Part shown: positions 44,913-53,070 of the stretch, piece after piece | Layout of the letters: each line of letters starts with the position of its first letter | Numbering within the stretch: the stretch's first letter is position 1 | Origin: an uncultured Roseicyclus sp. | GTDB lineage: Bacteria > Pseudomonadota > Alphaproteobacteria > Rhodobacterales > Rhodobacteraceae | Assembly: GCA_947489665.1 (NCBI GenBank) | Contig: CANLEH010000002.1 | Location: 248,001 to 312,000 of the forward strand | DNA: 64,000 nt | Reading direction: 5' to 3' | Position numbers and translations under genes: made by a program | Notes under the pieces: generated by a model | The model's input: only the letters and a program-made list of their open reading frames with translations | Database searches by the model: none | Told to the model about the DNA's origin: nothing

Positions 44913-45469
44913 TCAAGGCGTGGACGATGCTGGTGGTCGCGGCTCTCGGCGCACCGGCGTTCGCACAAATCAGCCCCAAGGACGGCGATCTGCCCATGCC
45001 GGGTTCCGCCCCATGCCCCCTGATTGCCGAACCCGTCCGGTTCTGCGGGACGTCCCCGCAATTCGTGCTGACACCCCAGTCCGACAACAGCGAAATCACC
45101 AGCTACTACGCGACCCCGCAGGGCATACAGGCCATCGCCGTGGTGGAGCCCATTGGCCGGGCAGACGGGCTAACCATCGAACGCCTGCAAGAAGTGGCCC
45201 TGGAAAACCTTGCCGCAGCCGCGAATGTGAGCGTCGAATCTCTTCCCGTGATCCAGAGCGGGCAGTTGATCATTGCAGGCGGTCCGCATCCGAATTTCGT
45301 CTACCGCGGAACAGTTGATGGGGAAATGTACGTCTACTCGAACTCCCTTCTGTTGATGGAAAACAGCGTCGCCCAGTTCGTCACGATCGAGGGCGGCGTG
45401 ACCACCTATTCACCACGCCACCGCTCCCTCCACCTGCAATTTCTTGAACAAATGCAGATTAACCAATGA
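44909..45469 (+). CDS. exported hypothetical protein inside the liv operon (1)
   Basis: This 186-residue protein has a signal peptide (IKAWTMLVVAALGAPAFA, cleavage before Q) and a cysteine pair (SAPCPLIAEPVRFCGTSP). The remainder is a beta-rich domain with VYRGTVDGEMYVYSNSLLLM and FVTIEGGVTTYSP. It is coupled by ATGA to livG and to the next gene. I do not recognise a family. A periplasmic role linked to the transporter is inferred only from position. Confidence 0.8.
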   Translation: MIKAWTMLVVAALGAPAFAQISPKDGDLPMPGSAPCPLIAEPVRFCGTSPQFVLTPQSDNSEITSYYATPQGIQAIAVVEPIGRADGLTIERLQEVALENLAAAANVSVESLPVIQSGQLIIAGGPHPNFVYRGTVDGEMYVYSNSLLLMENSVAQFVTIEGGVTTYSPRHRSLHLQFLEQMQINQ

Positions 45470-45996
45470 CCTTGGCCCGCGCGATCGCCACGGCATGTGC
45501 GACCTGTCTGACGAGCGCGGCACTTGCCGATTGCACAGACTGGGGCCCTGATCTTGCGGTGTGCAGCACGCCCGACATCACAGTGGCTTATGGTGAGGCC
45601 GGCTTCCCATCAGCCGAAATTCGGACCGATACACGCGTAGTCCAGCTGTTCTGGACCGTCGCTGGCGAACGCTTGGAAAACGCAAACGATCTCGAACCCT
45701 TTTTTTGGGGTCTTTGGGGTTTGCTCGCCGACCGTCTCGCTGCACGCGGTTCGATCAATTACGGCACCGATTACGCCCACACAATCGATGGAAGACCTGT
45801 GCGCGGAAATGTCTTCACTCTTCGCCCCGCGACTGGACATGAGATGTTCTTCATCCGGCTTGAAGTGACTGAGGCGCACGGGTTTCCGGTCGCCGTCGAG
45901 GTGATTGAACCGGCTTTGGGCTCGGACACCGACGTCACCAATGCCTTGCTCGCCCGGGCCATCTCCATGATACAACCGCAAGAAACCGGCCAGTGA
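45466..45996 (+). CDS. exported hypothetical protein inside the liv operon (2)
   Basis: This 176-residue protein has a signal peptide ending SAALA before DCTDWGPDLAVCSTPD, so two cysteines (C-x9-C) lie at the mature N-terminus. The rest is mixed alpha/beta, including FFWGLWGLLADRLAARGSIN and VRGNVFTLRPATGHEMFFIR. No family is recognised. Its ATG overlaps the preceding stop, and livF begins 34 bases after it. Confidence 0.8.
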   Translation: MTLARAIATACATCLTSAALADCTDWGPDLAVCSTPDITVAYGEAGFPSAEIRTDTRVVQLFWTVAGERLENANDLEPFFWGLWGLLADRLAARGSINYGTDYAHTIDGRPVRGNVFTLRPATGHEMFFIRLEVTEAHGFPVAVEVIEPALGSDTDVTNALLARAISMIQPQETGQ

Positions 45997-46030
45997 AGCG
46001 CCACATCATTTATTCCAAGTCAGGCCAACC

Positions 46031-46771
46031 ATGACCCAGACCGCAGCCGCCACCGAAACCACAACGCCCTTCCTGATTGGCGATGCCATGACGGGCGGCT
46101 ACGGCTCGGGCGCCGACATCCTGCACGCATGCACCATTGCCGTGAACCCTGGCGAGATTGCCGTGATCGTCGGGCCCAACGGCGCGGGCAAATCCACATC
46201 GATGAAGGCCGTCTTCGGGATGCTGAACCTGCGCGAAGGGCATGTGATGCTGGACGGCGCCGACATCTCGCACCTCACGCCTCAGGCCCGTGTCGCGGCG
46301 GGAATGGGCTTCGTGCCGCAAACCTCGAATATCTTCACGTCCATGACGGTCGAGGAAAATCTCGAAATGGGCGCCTTCATCCGCAAGGATGATTTCCGCA
46401 CCACGATGGAACAGGTCTACGACCTTTTCCCGATCCTGCGCGAAAAACGCAAACAGGCGGCGGGCGAGCTTTCCGGTGGCCAGCGCCAGCAAGTCGCCGT
46501 GGGCCGCGCGCTGATGACCCAGCCCAAGGTCCTGATGCTGGACGAGCCCACCGCAGGCGTCAGCCCCATCGTGATGGATGAGCTCTTTGACCGCATCATC
46601 GAAGTCTCGCGGACCGGTATCCCGATCCTCATGGTAGAACAGAATGCCCGCCAAGCGCTGGAGATCGCGGATCGCGGTTATGTCCTTGTGCAAGGGCGCA
46701 ATGCCTATACCGGCACCGGCAAGGAACTTCTGGCCGACCCCGAAGTGCGCAAAAGCTTCCTCGGGGGATAA
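46031..46771 (+). CDS. livF: liv ABC transporter ATPase LivF
   Basis: This 246-residue ATPase has Walker A VGPNGAGKSTSMKAVFG near residue 46. The LivF-type MGFVPQTSNIFTSMTVEENL, signature LSGGQRQQVAVGRALM, Walker B VLMLDEPTAGVSP and H-loop-like ILMVEQNARQALEIADRGYV follow. It forms the ATPase heterodimer with LivG. It is the gene directly before the tandem exported family. Confidence 0.95.
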   Translation: MTQTAAATETTTPFLIGDAMTGGYGSGADILHACTIAVNPGEIAVIVGPNGAGKSTSMKAVFGMLNLREGHVMLDGADISHLTPQARVAAGMGFVPQTSNIFTSMTVEENLEMGAFIRKDDFRTTMEQVYDLFPILREKRKQAAGELSGGQRQQVAVGRALMTQPKVLMLDEPTAGVSPIVMDELFDRIIEVSRTGIPILMVEQNARQALEIADRGYVLVQGRNAYTGTGKELLADPEVRKSFLGG

Positions 46772-46777
46772 GGGGAT

Positions 46778-47167
46778 ATGGAAGCCGTCGTCGTCCTTCT
46801 CACCTGCCTCTTCGCCACATTCTGTGCGCCCGATGGCAGTTGCACGGACACGGCCCCTCTGCCCGTGACGCTGGATTTCGGGGCCGATGACCAGTCGATC
46901 CGCTTGTGGACCTCGGCGGATGCGACAGGCCGTCCGGTCGAAGTGGAAATCGTTCCCCCCTTACCAAGCGCGCAAGGGCAGCCCCTGCACCTACTGTCAC
47001 GGTCTCGCGATCATGGCGCATTGCTGCTTTCGCTCCGTGCCATCCCGTCCGACGACACGACGACGCGCGCCAGCCTACGCCTTCATCCAGACCGCGGCGG
47101 CAATCCGACAGGCCCGGACGCGCTTTTGTCGGAAGCCATCTGCACACAGCGGTTTGCGGCCCCATGA
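46778..47167 (+). CDS. four-cysteine exported family, member 1 (divergent)
   Basis: This 129-residue protein has a hydrophobic N-terminus (EAVVVLLTCLFATF) and the tandem-family spacing C-x5-C-x5-C in TCLFATFCAPDGSCTD. A fourth Cys lies near the end (SEAICTQRF). Here the first Cys falls within the signal-like segment, and the TxH motif of other members is absent, so it is a divergent member. A ribosome site AAGGGGAT abuts the ATG. Its stop overlaps the next ATG (ATGA). Function unknown. Confidence 0.72.
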   Translation: MEAVVVLLTCLFATFCAPDGSCTDTAPLPVTLDFGADDQSIRLWTSADATGRPVEVEIVPPLPSAQGQPLHLLSRSRDHGALLLSLRAIPSDDTTTRASLRLHPDRGGNPTGPDALLSEAICTQRFAAP

Positions 47168-47586
47168 TAGTCTGGTGGAGAAGAGGCGCACCAAGCATTT
47201 TCATGGCTCTGCTGGCCGCGACGACCGCGCATGCGACCCTTGATGATGATCCTGCAACGCCACTTTCCTACGCCGCTTCCTGCGAAACCGTCGAGATTTG
47301 CCGCGAAAACAGCGGCTGCGCCGCCTTTCCGACCTTCGGCAGCCTGTCCCTTCAGATCACGGGCGACACCGGCCAGCTTGGCCCTGAACCCGACGATCCG
47401 CGCCCTTTGCAGGTCTATCACGCCCTTGACACCACGCCGCCCGATCCCGAAGACCTCGGCCTCCGCTTCATCGTGGAACAAGAGCCGACAGACCCGCTCA
47501 CCCGGCGCTTCGCCTATGTCGACCAAACCCGCGCCGGCCCCGCCGGGCGATATTTCATCCTTGAATGCACGGAGCAGGCGGAATGA
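47164..47586 (+). CDS. four-cysteine exported family, member 2
   Basis: This 140-residue protein has a signal peptide (after WWRR, SIFMALLAATTAHA, cleaved before T) and C-x5-C-x5-C in ASCETVEICRENSGC. The following FPTFGSLSLQITG looks like beta strands, and a final Cys sits in YFILECTEQAE. It has no TxH motif. It is coupled by ATGA on both sides. Function unknown; an all-beta disulfide-bonded periplasmic domain is inferred. Confidence 0.75.
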   Translation: MIVWWRRGAPSIFMALLAATTAHATLDDDPATPLSYAASCETVEICRENSGCAAFPTFGSLSLQITGDTGQLGPEPDDPRPLQVYHALDTTPPDPEDLGLRFIVEQEPTDPLTRRFAYVDQTRAGPAGRYFILECTEQAE

Positions 47587-47951
47587 TCCGCCTGCTTCCA
47601 CTCCTTCTGACCTTTGCCGCCTCCCCCGCCGCCGCCACTGGCCTCGCTTGCACCTTTACGCAGCTCTGCTCGCCCCTGACCGAATGCCAGTCCCATCCTG
47701 GATTGCCTTTCACCTTCGACGTCATTAGCGGCGCTCTGGCCCTGACCACGCCAGACGGCATCGCGTTCGGCACACCCCTTTCGCATGTGGAGGCCCCAGC
47801 CCTGTCGCTGCTCTTTGACACGCAGCCAGATCAGTCCCTGCTGCTGAGCGTATCGTCCACCGGCGAAGCAGTGATGACGCAGCATGACTTTGAGGCAGCA
47901 GGCAGGATGGTCTCGGTCAGCTATTTCGGCACCTGTGAGCCCGCCTCATGA
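47583..47951 (+). CDS. four-cysteine exported family, member 3
   Basis: This 122-residue protein has a signal peptide (IRLLPLLLTFAASPAAA) and C-x5-C-x5-C in LACTFTQLCSPLTECQ. It then carries predicted strands, a T-x-H motif (EAVMTQHDF) and the terminal VSYFGTCEPAS. These last features are shared with members 4-6. ATGA overlaps at both ends show tight coupling. Function unknown. Confidence 0.8.
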   Translation: MIRLLPLLLTFAASPAAATGLACTFTQLCSPLTECQSHPGLPFTFDVISGALALTTPDGIAFGTPLSHVEAPALSLLFDTQPDQSLLLSVSSTGEAVMTQHDFEAAGRMVSVSYFGTCEPAS

Positions 47952-48304
47952 TCCGTATCGCCGCCCTCCTGCTGGTGGCGACGCCCGCACATGCTGACGT
48001 CCTGATCTGCGGCTTCGTCCCCATGGACTGCGCCCCGGGCGTGCTGTGCGACCCTTATGAAGTCACGATCAACACCCATCACGGCGCTGAAGCTCCAATG
48101 TTCGACTATGGCGGCCACATTTCGCCCATTCGCGCGGTGCCCGACGAAACGGTTGAGGCCCCAAGCTACGTGACCCTCGGCCATGGCGACCGCGAGATCA
48201 TTACGCTGTTCAATGGCTTCGACGCCGTTCACACCCGCCACTTCACCCTGAACGGTCAGCCCGCAGCTCAAACGACCATTGGTCGCTGCACCAGTTTTTA
48301 CTGA
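47948..48304 (+). CDS. four-cysteine exported family, member 4
   Basis: This 118-residue protein has a short signal peptide (IRIAALLLVATPAHA, cleaved before D) and a C-x6-C-x5-C variant in LICGFVPMDCAPGVLCDPY. The T-x-H motif is in DAVHTRHFTL, and the fourth Cys in TIGRCTSFY. It overlaps member 3 by ATGA and precedes member 5 by 8 bases. Function unknown. Confidence 0.8.
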   Translation: MIRIAALLLVATPAHADVLICGFVPMDCAPGVLCDPYEVTINTHHGAEAPMFDYGGHISPIRAVPDETVEAPSYVTLGHGDREIITLFNGFDAVHTRHFTLNGQPAAQTTIGRCTSFY

Positions 48305-48312
48305 GAGGTTCC

Positions 48313-48729
48313 ATGCGCCCCGTCTCCATTAAAGTCTCCATCGCCGCCCTCCTTTGCGCATTGCCATTCGCCGCCCCTGCGCAAGAGGCGCCTGTGGATT
48401 GGACATGCCTTCTGAACGTGATGTGCCCCCATACCGGCGCCTGTCGCGACCTGGATCAAACACTGCGCATCATTGAGGGTGATGAGACTTGGACGGTGGA
48501 CTGGATCAATACCGACCTGCCGTCTGACTATGCTCTGGTCGCTGATCTCCCACCGGTAGAGGGCGCGGTCCACCAGACCCGCGTGCGCAGCCTCATGCAC
48601 CGCGATGAGGCGACGCAAACAGTGCAGACCCTGACCTTCGACAGCACCGGACATGTGATCGTCACCACCCACCAACCGCACGCTGGCATGCAGGTTGTCA
48701 CCGGTCTTGGCACCTGCGAGCCGTCCTGA
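48313..48729 (+). CDS. four-cysteine exported family, member 5
   Basis: This 138-residue protein has a signal peptide (SIKVSIAALLCALPFAAPA, cleaved before Q) and C-x5-C-x5-C in WTCLLNVMCPHTGACRD. The T-x-H motif appears in HVIVTTHQPH and the C-terminus is GLGTCEPS, nearly identical to the end of member 3. Its stop overlaps a 31-codon frame (TGATG). Function unknown. Confidence 0.8.
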   Translation: MRPVSIKVSIAALLCALPFAAPAQEAPVDWTCLLNVMCPHTGACRDLDQTLRIIEGDETWTVDWINTDLPSDYALVADLPPVEGAVHQTRVRSLMHRDEATQTVQTLTFDSTGHVIVTTHQPHAGMQVVTGLGTCEPS

Positions 48730-48824
48730 TGGCCAACACACTTGCAGAGGCGCTGCGTATCGGGGGCCTCGCGCCCCGCACCATGCGAGACCATTGCACA
48801 TCGGTATCAGAGGTCACATCATGA
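48729..48824 (+). CDS. 31-codon micro-ORF bridging members 5 and 6
   Basis: The frame starts within the stop of member 5 (TGATG) and ends overlapping the ATG of member 6 (ATGA). It encodes 31 mostly polar residues with no signal peptide or cysteine pattern. It may serve only to carry ribosomes across the 91-base gap, so protein function is doubtful. Confidence 0.3.
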   Translation: MANTLAEALRIGGLAPRTMRDHCTSVSEVTS

Positions 48825-49156
48825 TCCGCGTCTTGCTCGCCTCGCTCTTGCTCAGCACCCCGGCCGTGGCCGAGCCCTGGGACTGCACGTTCAACACCAC
48901 CTGCATGGCCAGCCTCGACTGTTTTGATCAGGACAATTCCGCGCGACTGATCGCCGCCGATCACGCGGGTGAGTTGTTTCTGGAATGGCAGGGCGAACAG
49001 TTCCGCGCGACGGCTCTGGACGATGGCACTACCTATGCGGCCATTGGCCCTGACGGCTCAGCCCTTTTGTCTATCATCGGACCATTGGCGTACCTCACAA
49101 CCCACCAGGCTGCCGTCACAAGCTTTTTCGGCAGTTGCGAGACCATCGGAAATTGA
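48821..49156 (+). CDS. four-cysteine exported family, member 6
   Basis: This 111-residue protein has a signal peptide (IRVLLASLLLSTPAVA, cleaved before E) and C-x5-C-x5-C in WDCTFNTTCMASLDCFD. The core includes AGELFLEWQGEQFRA, a T-x-H motif (AYLTTHQAA) and terminal SFFGSCETIGN. It is the last of the tandem paralogues, 49 bases before livH. Function unknown. Confidence 0.8.
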   Translation: MIRVLLASLLLSTPAVAEPWDCTFNTTCMASLDCFDQDNSARLIAADHAGELFLEWQGEQFRATALDDGTTYAAIGPDGSALLSIIGPLAYLTTHQAAVTSFFGSCETIGN

Positions 49157-49205
49157 TAAAACCGACCAAACGCCACAGAGCGTGACCTAAACGGGGACAA
49201 TCCAC

Positions 49206-50216
49206 TTGGACTTTCTAAACGCGCTCGTCACTTTGGCGAACTTCGTGATCATCCCCGCCACCGCCTATGGCGCACAGCTTGCGCTTGGCGCGCTCGGCGT
49301 GACGTTGATCTACGGGATCCTGCGGTTCTCGAACTTTGCCCATGGCGACACGATGGCCTTCGGGACCATGATAACCATTTTCGGAACCTGGGGCCTGCAA
49401 GCCGCAGGCGTCAGCTTTGGCCCGCTGCCCACGGCACTCCTTGCCCTGCCCCTTGGTATCGCCGTCACGGCCCTGCTGATGATCGGCACCGACCGCGTCG
49501 TTTACCGCTTCTACCGCGAAAACAAGGCCAAGCCTGTGATCTTCGTCATCGCGTCCCTCGGCGTCATGTTCATCATGAACGGCATCGTGCGCTTCCTGAT
49601 CGGCGTCGATGACCAGCGGTTTGCGGACGGAGAGCGCTTCATCATCCGCGCCCGCGACTTCCGCGAGATGACGGGTCTCGACGAAGGCCTGGCCTTCCGC
49701 ACGACCCAAGGCATCACCATCGTGGTGGCCCTCATTGCTGTGATCGCGCTCTTCTGGTTCCTCAACCGCACCCGCACGGGCAAATCCATGCGCGCGTTTT
49801 CCGACAACGAAGACCTCGCGCTTCTCTCGGGCATCAACCCGGACCGCGTCGTTCTCGTCACCTGGATCATCGTGGCGGCACTCGCCACCACCGCAGGCGT
49901 CCTCTACGGCCTCGACAAAAGCTTCAAACCCTTCACCTATTTCCAGCTTCTCCTGCCAATCTTCGCCGCCGCCATCGTGGGTGGCCTCGGCAACCCGCTG
50001 GGTGCGATCCTCGGCGGTTTCCTCATCGCCTTCTCCGAGGTCGGCGTGACGTACGCCTTCCGCAAGGTCGTGGGCTATCTGGGGCCGGAGGATTGGCAGC
50101 CAGAAGGCCTGCTGCAACTGCTCAGCACCGACTATAAATTCGCCGTTTCCTTCGGCATCTTGCTGATTGTGCTGCTCTTCAAACCCACCGGCATCATGAA
50201 GGGGAAATCGGTATGA
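49206..50216 (+). CDS. livH: liv ABC transporter permease LivH
   Basis: This 336-residue inner-membrane permease has about eight helices. It starts DFLNALVTLANFVIIPATAY, followed by LALGALGVTLIYGILRFSNFAHG. The LivH/EAA-like segment MRAFSDNEDLALLSGINPDR and the C-terminal FAAAIVGGLGNPLGAILGG are present. The start is TTG 49206 with GGGGA about nine bases upstream, which gives the usual family N-terminus. The stop overlaps the livM ATG. Confidence 0.94.
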   Translation: MDFLNALVTLANFVIIPATAYGAQLALGALGVTLIYGILRFSNFAHGDTMAFGTMITIFGTWGLQAAGVSFGPLPTALLALPLGIAVTALLMIGTDRVVYRFYRENKAKPVIFVIASLGVMFIMNGIVRFLIGVDDQRFADGERFIIRARDFREMTGLDEGLAFRTTQGITIVVALIAVIALFWFLNRTRTGKSMRAFSDNEDLALLSGINPDRVVLVTWIIVAALATTAGVLYGLDKSFKPFTYFQLLLPIFAAAIVGGLGNPLGAILGGFLIAFSEVGVTYAFRKVVGYLGPEDWQPEGLLQLLSTDYKFAVSFGILLIVLLFKPTGIMKGKSV

Positions 50217-51529
50217 GCGACGCCACCACCACCCCTCAGACGGGCAATTCCAAAACCCTTCTGCTTTTCGCCCTCGTCGCCGTGCTCTTCATCGGCACGG
50301 GCTTCGTGCAGTCGTGGAACACCGCGCTGACGATCTTCAACATGGGGCTGATCTCGGCCATCATGGCCCTCGGCGTGAACATGCAATGGGGCTATGCGGG
50401 CCTCTTTAACGTGGGCGTCATGGGCTTTGTGGCGCTCGGCGGCCTCGCAGCCGTACTTGTCTCCAGCGATCCAGTGCCAGAGGCCTGGGCCGCCGGTGGC
50501 CCCAGCGTCCTGTTGGGCCTGGTCCTTGGTGCCATGACGATTGTGGCCGCCATCCTGACCTACACCAAACTTCCCGCCGGTCGCCTGCGGGCACTGGCCG
50601 TCTTGGTCGTCCTGATTGGCGGCTTTGCGATCTTCCGCACGGTATTCGACCCTGCTGTTGAGGCCGTGGAGGCCGTTGACCCCGCCTCCACCGGGTTCCT
50701 GGGCGGCCTCGGCCTTCCCGTGATCCTCGCCTGGCCCATGGGCGGCGTCCTCGCCGCGGGTGCCGCGTGGATCATTGGCAAGACGGCCCTTGGCCTGCGC
50801 TCCGACTATCTCGCCATCGCGACACTCGGCATTGCCGAAATCATCATCGCCGTCCTCAAGAATGAGGATTGGCTGGCGCGCGGCGTCAAGAACGTCACCG
50901 GCATCCCCCGCCCGGTCCCTTACGAGGTCGACCTGCAGGCGAACGAGGCATTCGTGAACGCCTTCTCTGACCCCGTCACGGCCTCCACCATCACCGTCAA
51001 ACTCGCCTATGCGGGCCTGTTCATCCTGTTCCTCATCGCCCTCATCTGGCTCAGCGAGAAAGCGTGGAACTCCCCTTGGGGCCGCATGATGCGCGCGATC
51101 CGCGATAATGAGGTCTCGGCGTCGGCCATGGGCAAAGACGTCAAGGCGCGCCACCTGCAAATCTTCATCCTCGGCTCCGCCGTCTGCGGCCTTGCGGGCG
51201 CGATGATGACCACGCTCGACAGCCAGCTTGTGCCGGGCACCTACCAACCCCTGCGCTTCACCTTCCTGATCTGGGTCATGGTGATCGTCGGCGGCTCCGG
51301 CAACAACTGGGGCGCGGTGCTCGGCGGCTTCCTGATCTGGTGGCTTTGGGTCCAGGTGGAGCCTATGGGCCTCATGCTGATGCAGGGCCTGACCTACTTC
51401 ATGGAGCCGGGCTCACCGCTCTCCGAGCACCTCCTCGACAGCGCCGCGCATATGCGCCTGCTGACCATGGGCCTGATCCTGCTTCTGGTGCTCAGGTTCA
51501 GCCCACGGGGGCTGATCCCGGAACGGTAG
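50213..51529 (+). CDS. livM: liv ABC transporter permease LivM
   Basis: This 438-residue permease pairs with LivH. It shows GLISAIMALGVNMQWGYAGL, then SDYLAIATLGIAEIIIAVLK. The EAA-like AIRDNEVSASAMGKDVKARH and VMVIVGGSGNNWGAVLGGFL follow. It is slightly long because of a loop rich in Ala/Val (about residues 75-170). The 3' end lies antisense to the tail of the degraded HNH gene. It is the last gene of the liv operon. No clear terminator is seen directly after it. Confidence 0.94.
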   Translation: MSDATTTPQTGNSKTLLLFALVAVLFIGTGFVQSWNTALTIFNMGLISAIMALGVNMQWGYAGLFNVGVMGFVALGGLAAVLVSSDPVPEAWAAGGPSVLLGLVLGAMTIVAAILTYTKLPAGRLRALAVLVVLIGGFAIFRTVFDPAVEAVEAVDPASTGFLGGLGLPVILAWPMGGVLAAGAAWIIGKTALGLRSDYLAIATLGIAEIIIAVLKNEDWLARGVKNVTGIPRPVPYEVDLQANEAFVNAFSDPVTASTITVKLAYAGLFILFLIALIWLSEKAWNSPWGRMMRAIRDNEVSASAMGKDVKARHLQIFILGSAVCGLAGAMMTTLDSQLVPGTYQPLRFTFLIWVMVIVGGSGNNWGAVLGGFLIWWLWVQVEPMGLMLMQGLTYFMEPGSPLSEHLLDSAAHMRLLTMGLILLLVLRFSPRGLIPER

Positions 51530-51860
51530 GACGAGCAAATGCCAACGCCCTTGCCGCAATCGACGCCTGACCTTGCGCCGATAGTCCAAAGCGGCGAGCG
51601 GCCGTTTCGCACGGTGTCGCGTCGAATTACAGAAACGACAGACCGCCACGATGTTTGACGTATCCGTGCCGCCGCCCTCAGATCGGGGCAACACGTGCTC
51701 CGCCGTGCATTGAGACATCTGCGCCTTTCGAAGCGACACGCCATGTTGCCGTGCAAAGGCCTTGTCACAGCGGAGCCACATCGGTTGCCGGCAATAGAAA
51801 CACTTTCCGGCTTGAAGATGGAATTTTTTGTTCTCTGATCGTTTTGAGCTTGTGGCACAT
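51413..51860 (-). pseudogene. HNH endonuclease gene with an apparent frameshift
   Basis: The frame 51413-51781 encodes an HNH core: CTAEHVLPRSEGGGTD followed by NIVAVCRFCNSTRHRAK. Upstream in the same frame lies KCFYCRQPMW with the first Cys pair, but no start codon. The natural start, ATG 51860 (MCHKLKTIREQ), is in another frame. The two join if the six-A run at 51824-51829 is one base shorter. Either a one-base insertion broke the gene, or it is a sequencing error. The 3' end runs 117 bases into livM antisense, beyond where the HNH-like sequence ends. This also suggests a lost stop and decay. Confidence 0.7.
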
Positions 51861-52223
51861 GGCGCACCCCTTGTTTCGATTTCTGAAATCGAGAACAGGG
51901 TACGACGGCGTGGCGCTCGTCATGCCGGCAGCCTAAGGGTCCGCCAGATTGTTCTTCCCCACGGAACGTGTCGAATGACTACGGCACCGCAAAGATGAGA
52001 ATAAAGACCACGCGACGTTTATCAAGCCAGCCTACCTAGACACTGCGTTTCCGCTCTAAAACGCACCCAATACATTCGCCTCAACTCCGTGGGCAAAACA
52101 CGCCGAGGGAACGCGCAGCTTTGGAATAGCGCCTGCATCCGGCGCGAATCTGGCAAGCGCAGTCATAATAAGTCTTTTATTAATAGTGGCTTAAGCCCTG
52201 GTAGCACGCGTGCTACCACCACC
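51861..52223. other. AT-richer gene-free region after the HNH remnant
   Basis: No gene was found in this 363-bp stretch. It is AT-richer than the flanks, contains AATAA...TTATT arms around 52167-52181 and ends with a 20-bp perfect palindrome. It may be the edge of an acquired segment that brought in the HNH gene. Confidence 0.4.
52199..52218. repeat. 20-bp perfect palindrome
   Basis: TGGTAGCACGCGTGCTACCA is identical to its reverse complement. It lies six bases beyond the enoyl-CoA hydratase stop on the minus strand, without a T-run, so a factor-binding site or non-canonical terminator is possible. Confidence 0.65.
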
Positions 52224-53000
52224 TCACCGCCCCTCGTAGACCGGCGCACGCTTCTCCAGAAAGGCCAGCACGCCCTCCTTGAAATCCCGCGTCTTTCCGC
52301 ATTGGCCCTGCAACTGACCTTCCAGTTTCAGCTGCTCTTCCAATCCATTCCCAAAGCTCGCCCGCATCACCTGCTTGACCCGCTTGAACGCCTCCGTCGG
52401 CCCACTCGCCAGATGCTGCGCCCGGCCCATCCAGACGGCCTCAAATTCATCGTCAGAGGCCATCTCCCAGATCATTCCCCAATCGGATGCCTGCTGCGCG
52501 CTGATCTTGTCGGCAAACAACGCCGCCCCCATCGCGCGCTGCAAACCAATCGTACGCGGCAAGGCCCAGGTGCCGCCCGCATCCGGGATCAACCCGATCC
52601 GCGTGAAGGCCTGAATGAACGAGGCCGACTCCGTCGCGATCACCACATCACAGACCAGCGCAAGGTTCGCCCCCGCCCCAGCCGCCGTCCCGTTCACGGC
52701 CGCAATCACCGGCACCGGGCAATCCACAATCGCCATGAGCATTGGGATGTATTCGTCCCGCAACGTGCGCTCCAGGTTCAGGTTCGCCGCATTCGCGCGA
52801 TCCCCCAGATCCTGCCCCGAACAAAACGCGCGCCCTGTCCCAGTCAGCACCACAACCCGCGCCTCGTTGCCCGCCGCGGTCACGGCATGGGTAATCTCAG
52901 CCCGCATTTGTGTGTTGAGCGCGTTCATCACATCAGGCCGGTTCATCGTGATGACGGCCATGCCGTCACGGTCTTCGCGGGTAATCGTTTCATAGTCCAT
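52224..53000 (-). CDS. enoyl-CoA hydratase/isomerase family protein (PaaG-like)
   Basis: This 258-residue crotonase-fold enzyme has the oxyanion-hole segments GRAFCSGQDLGDRAN and NGTAAGAGANLALVCDVVIA. ASFIQAFTRIGLIPDAGGTW follows, with an acidic residue in the position seen in PaaG/PaaB isomerases. It may act on ring-epoxidised phenylacetyl-CoA or be a general beta-oxidation hydratase; no paa genes are nearby. The ATG at 53000 follows GGAGG; five residues further upstream are possible but less well placed. Confidence 0.87.
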   Translation of the reverse strand: MDYETITREDRDGMAVITMNRPDVMNALNTQMRAEITHAVTAAGNEARVVVLTGTGRAFCSGQDLGDRANAANLNLERTLRDEYIPMLMAIVDCPVPVIAAVNGTAAGAGANLALVCDVVIATESASFIQAFTRIGLIPDAGGTWALPRTIGLQRAMGAALFADKISAQQASDWGMIWEMASDDEFEAVWMGRAQHLASGPTEAFKRVKQVMRASFGNGLEEQLKLEGQLQGQCGKTRDFKEGVLAFLEKRAPVYEGR

Positions 53001-53070
53001 GGAGGTGCCTCCCATTGCGTTGGGCGGACCCTAAGCGAACCGATCAGTTCAGAAAAGCGGAAACGCAGCG

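Noticed and set aside
51394-51867. 157-codon minus frame overlapping the HNH remnant
   Set aside because: It is the third frame of the same strand and lacks the HNH motif. The Cys/His pattern is in the neighbouring frame.
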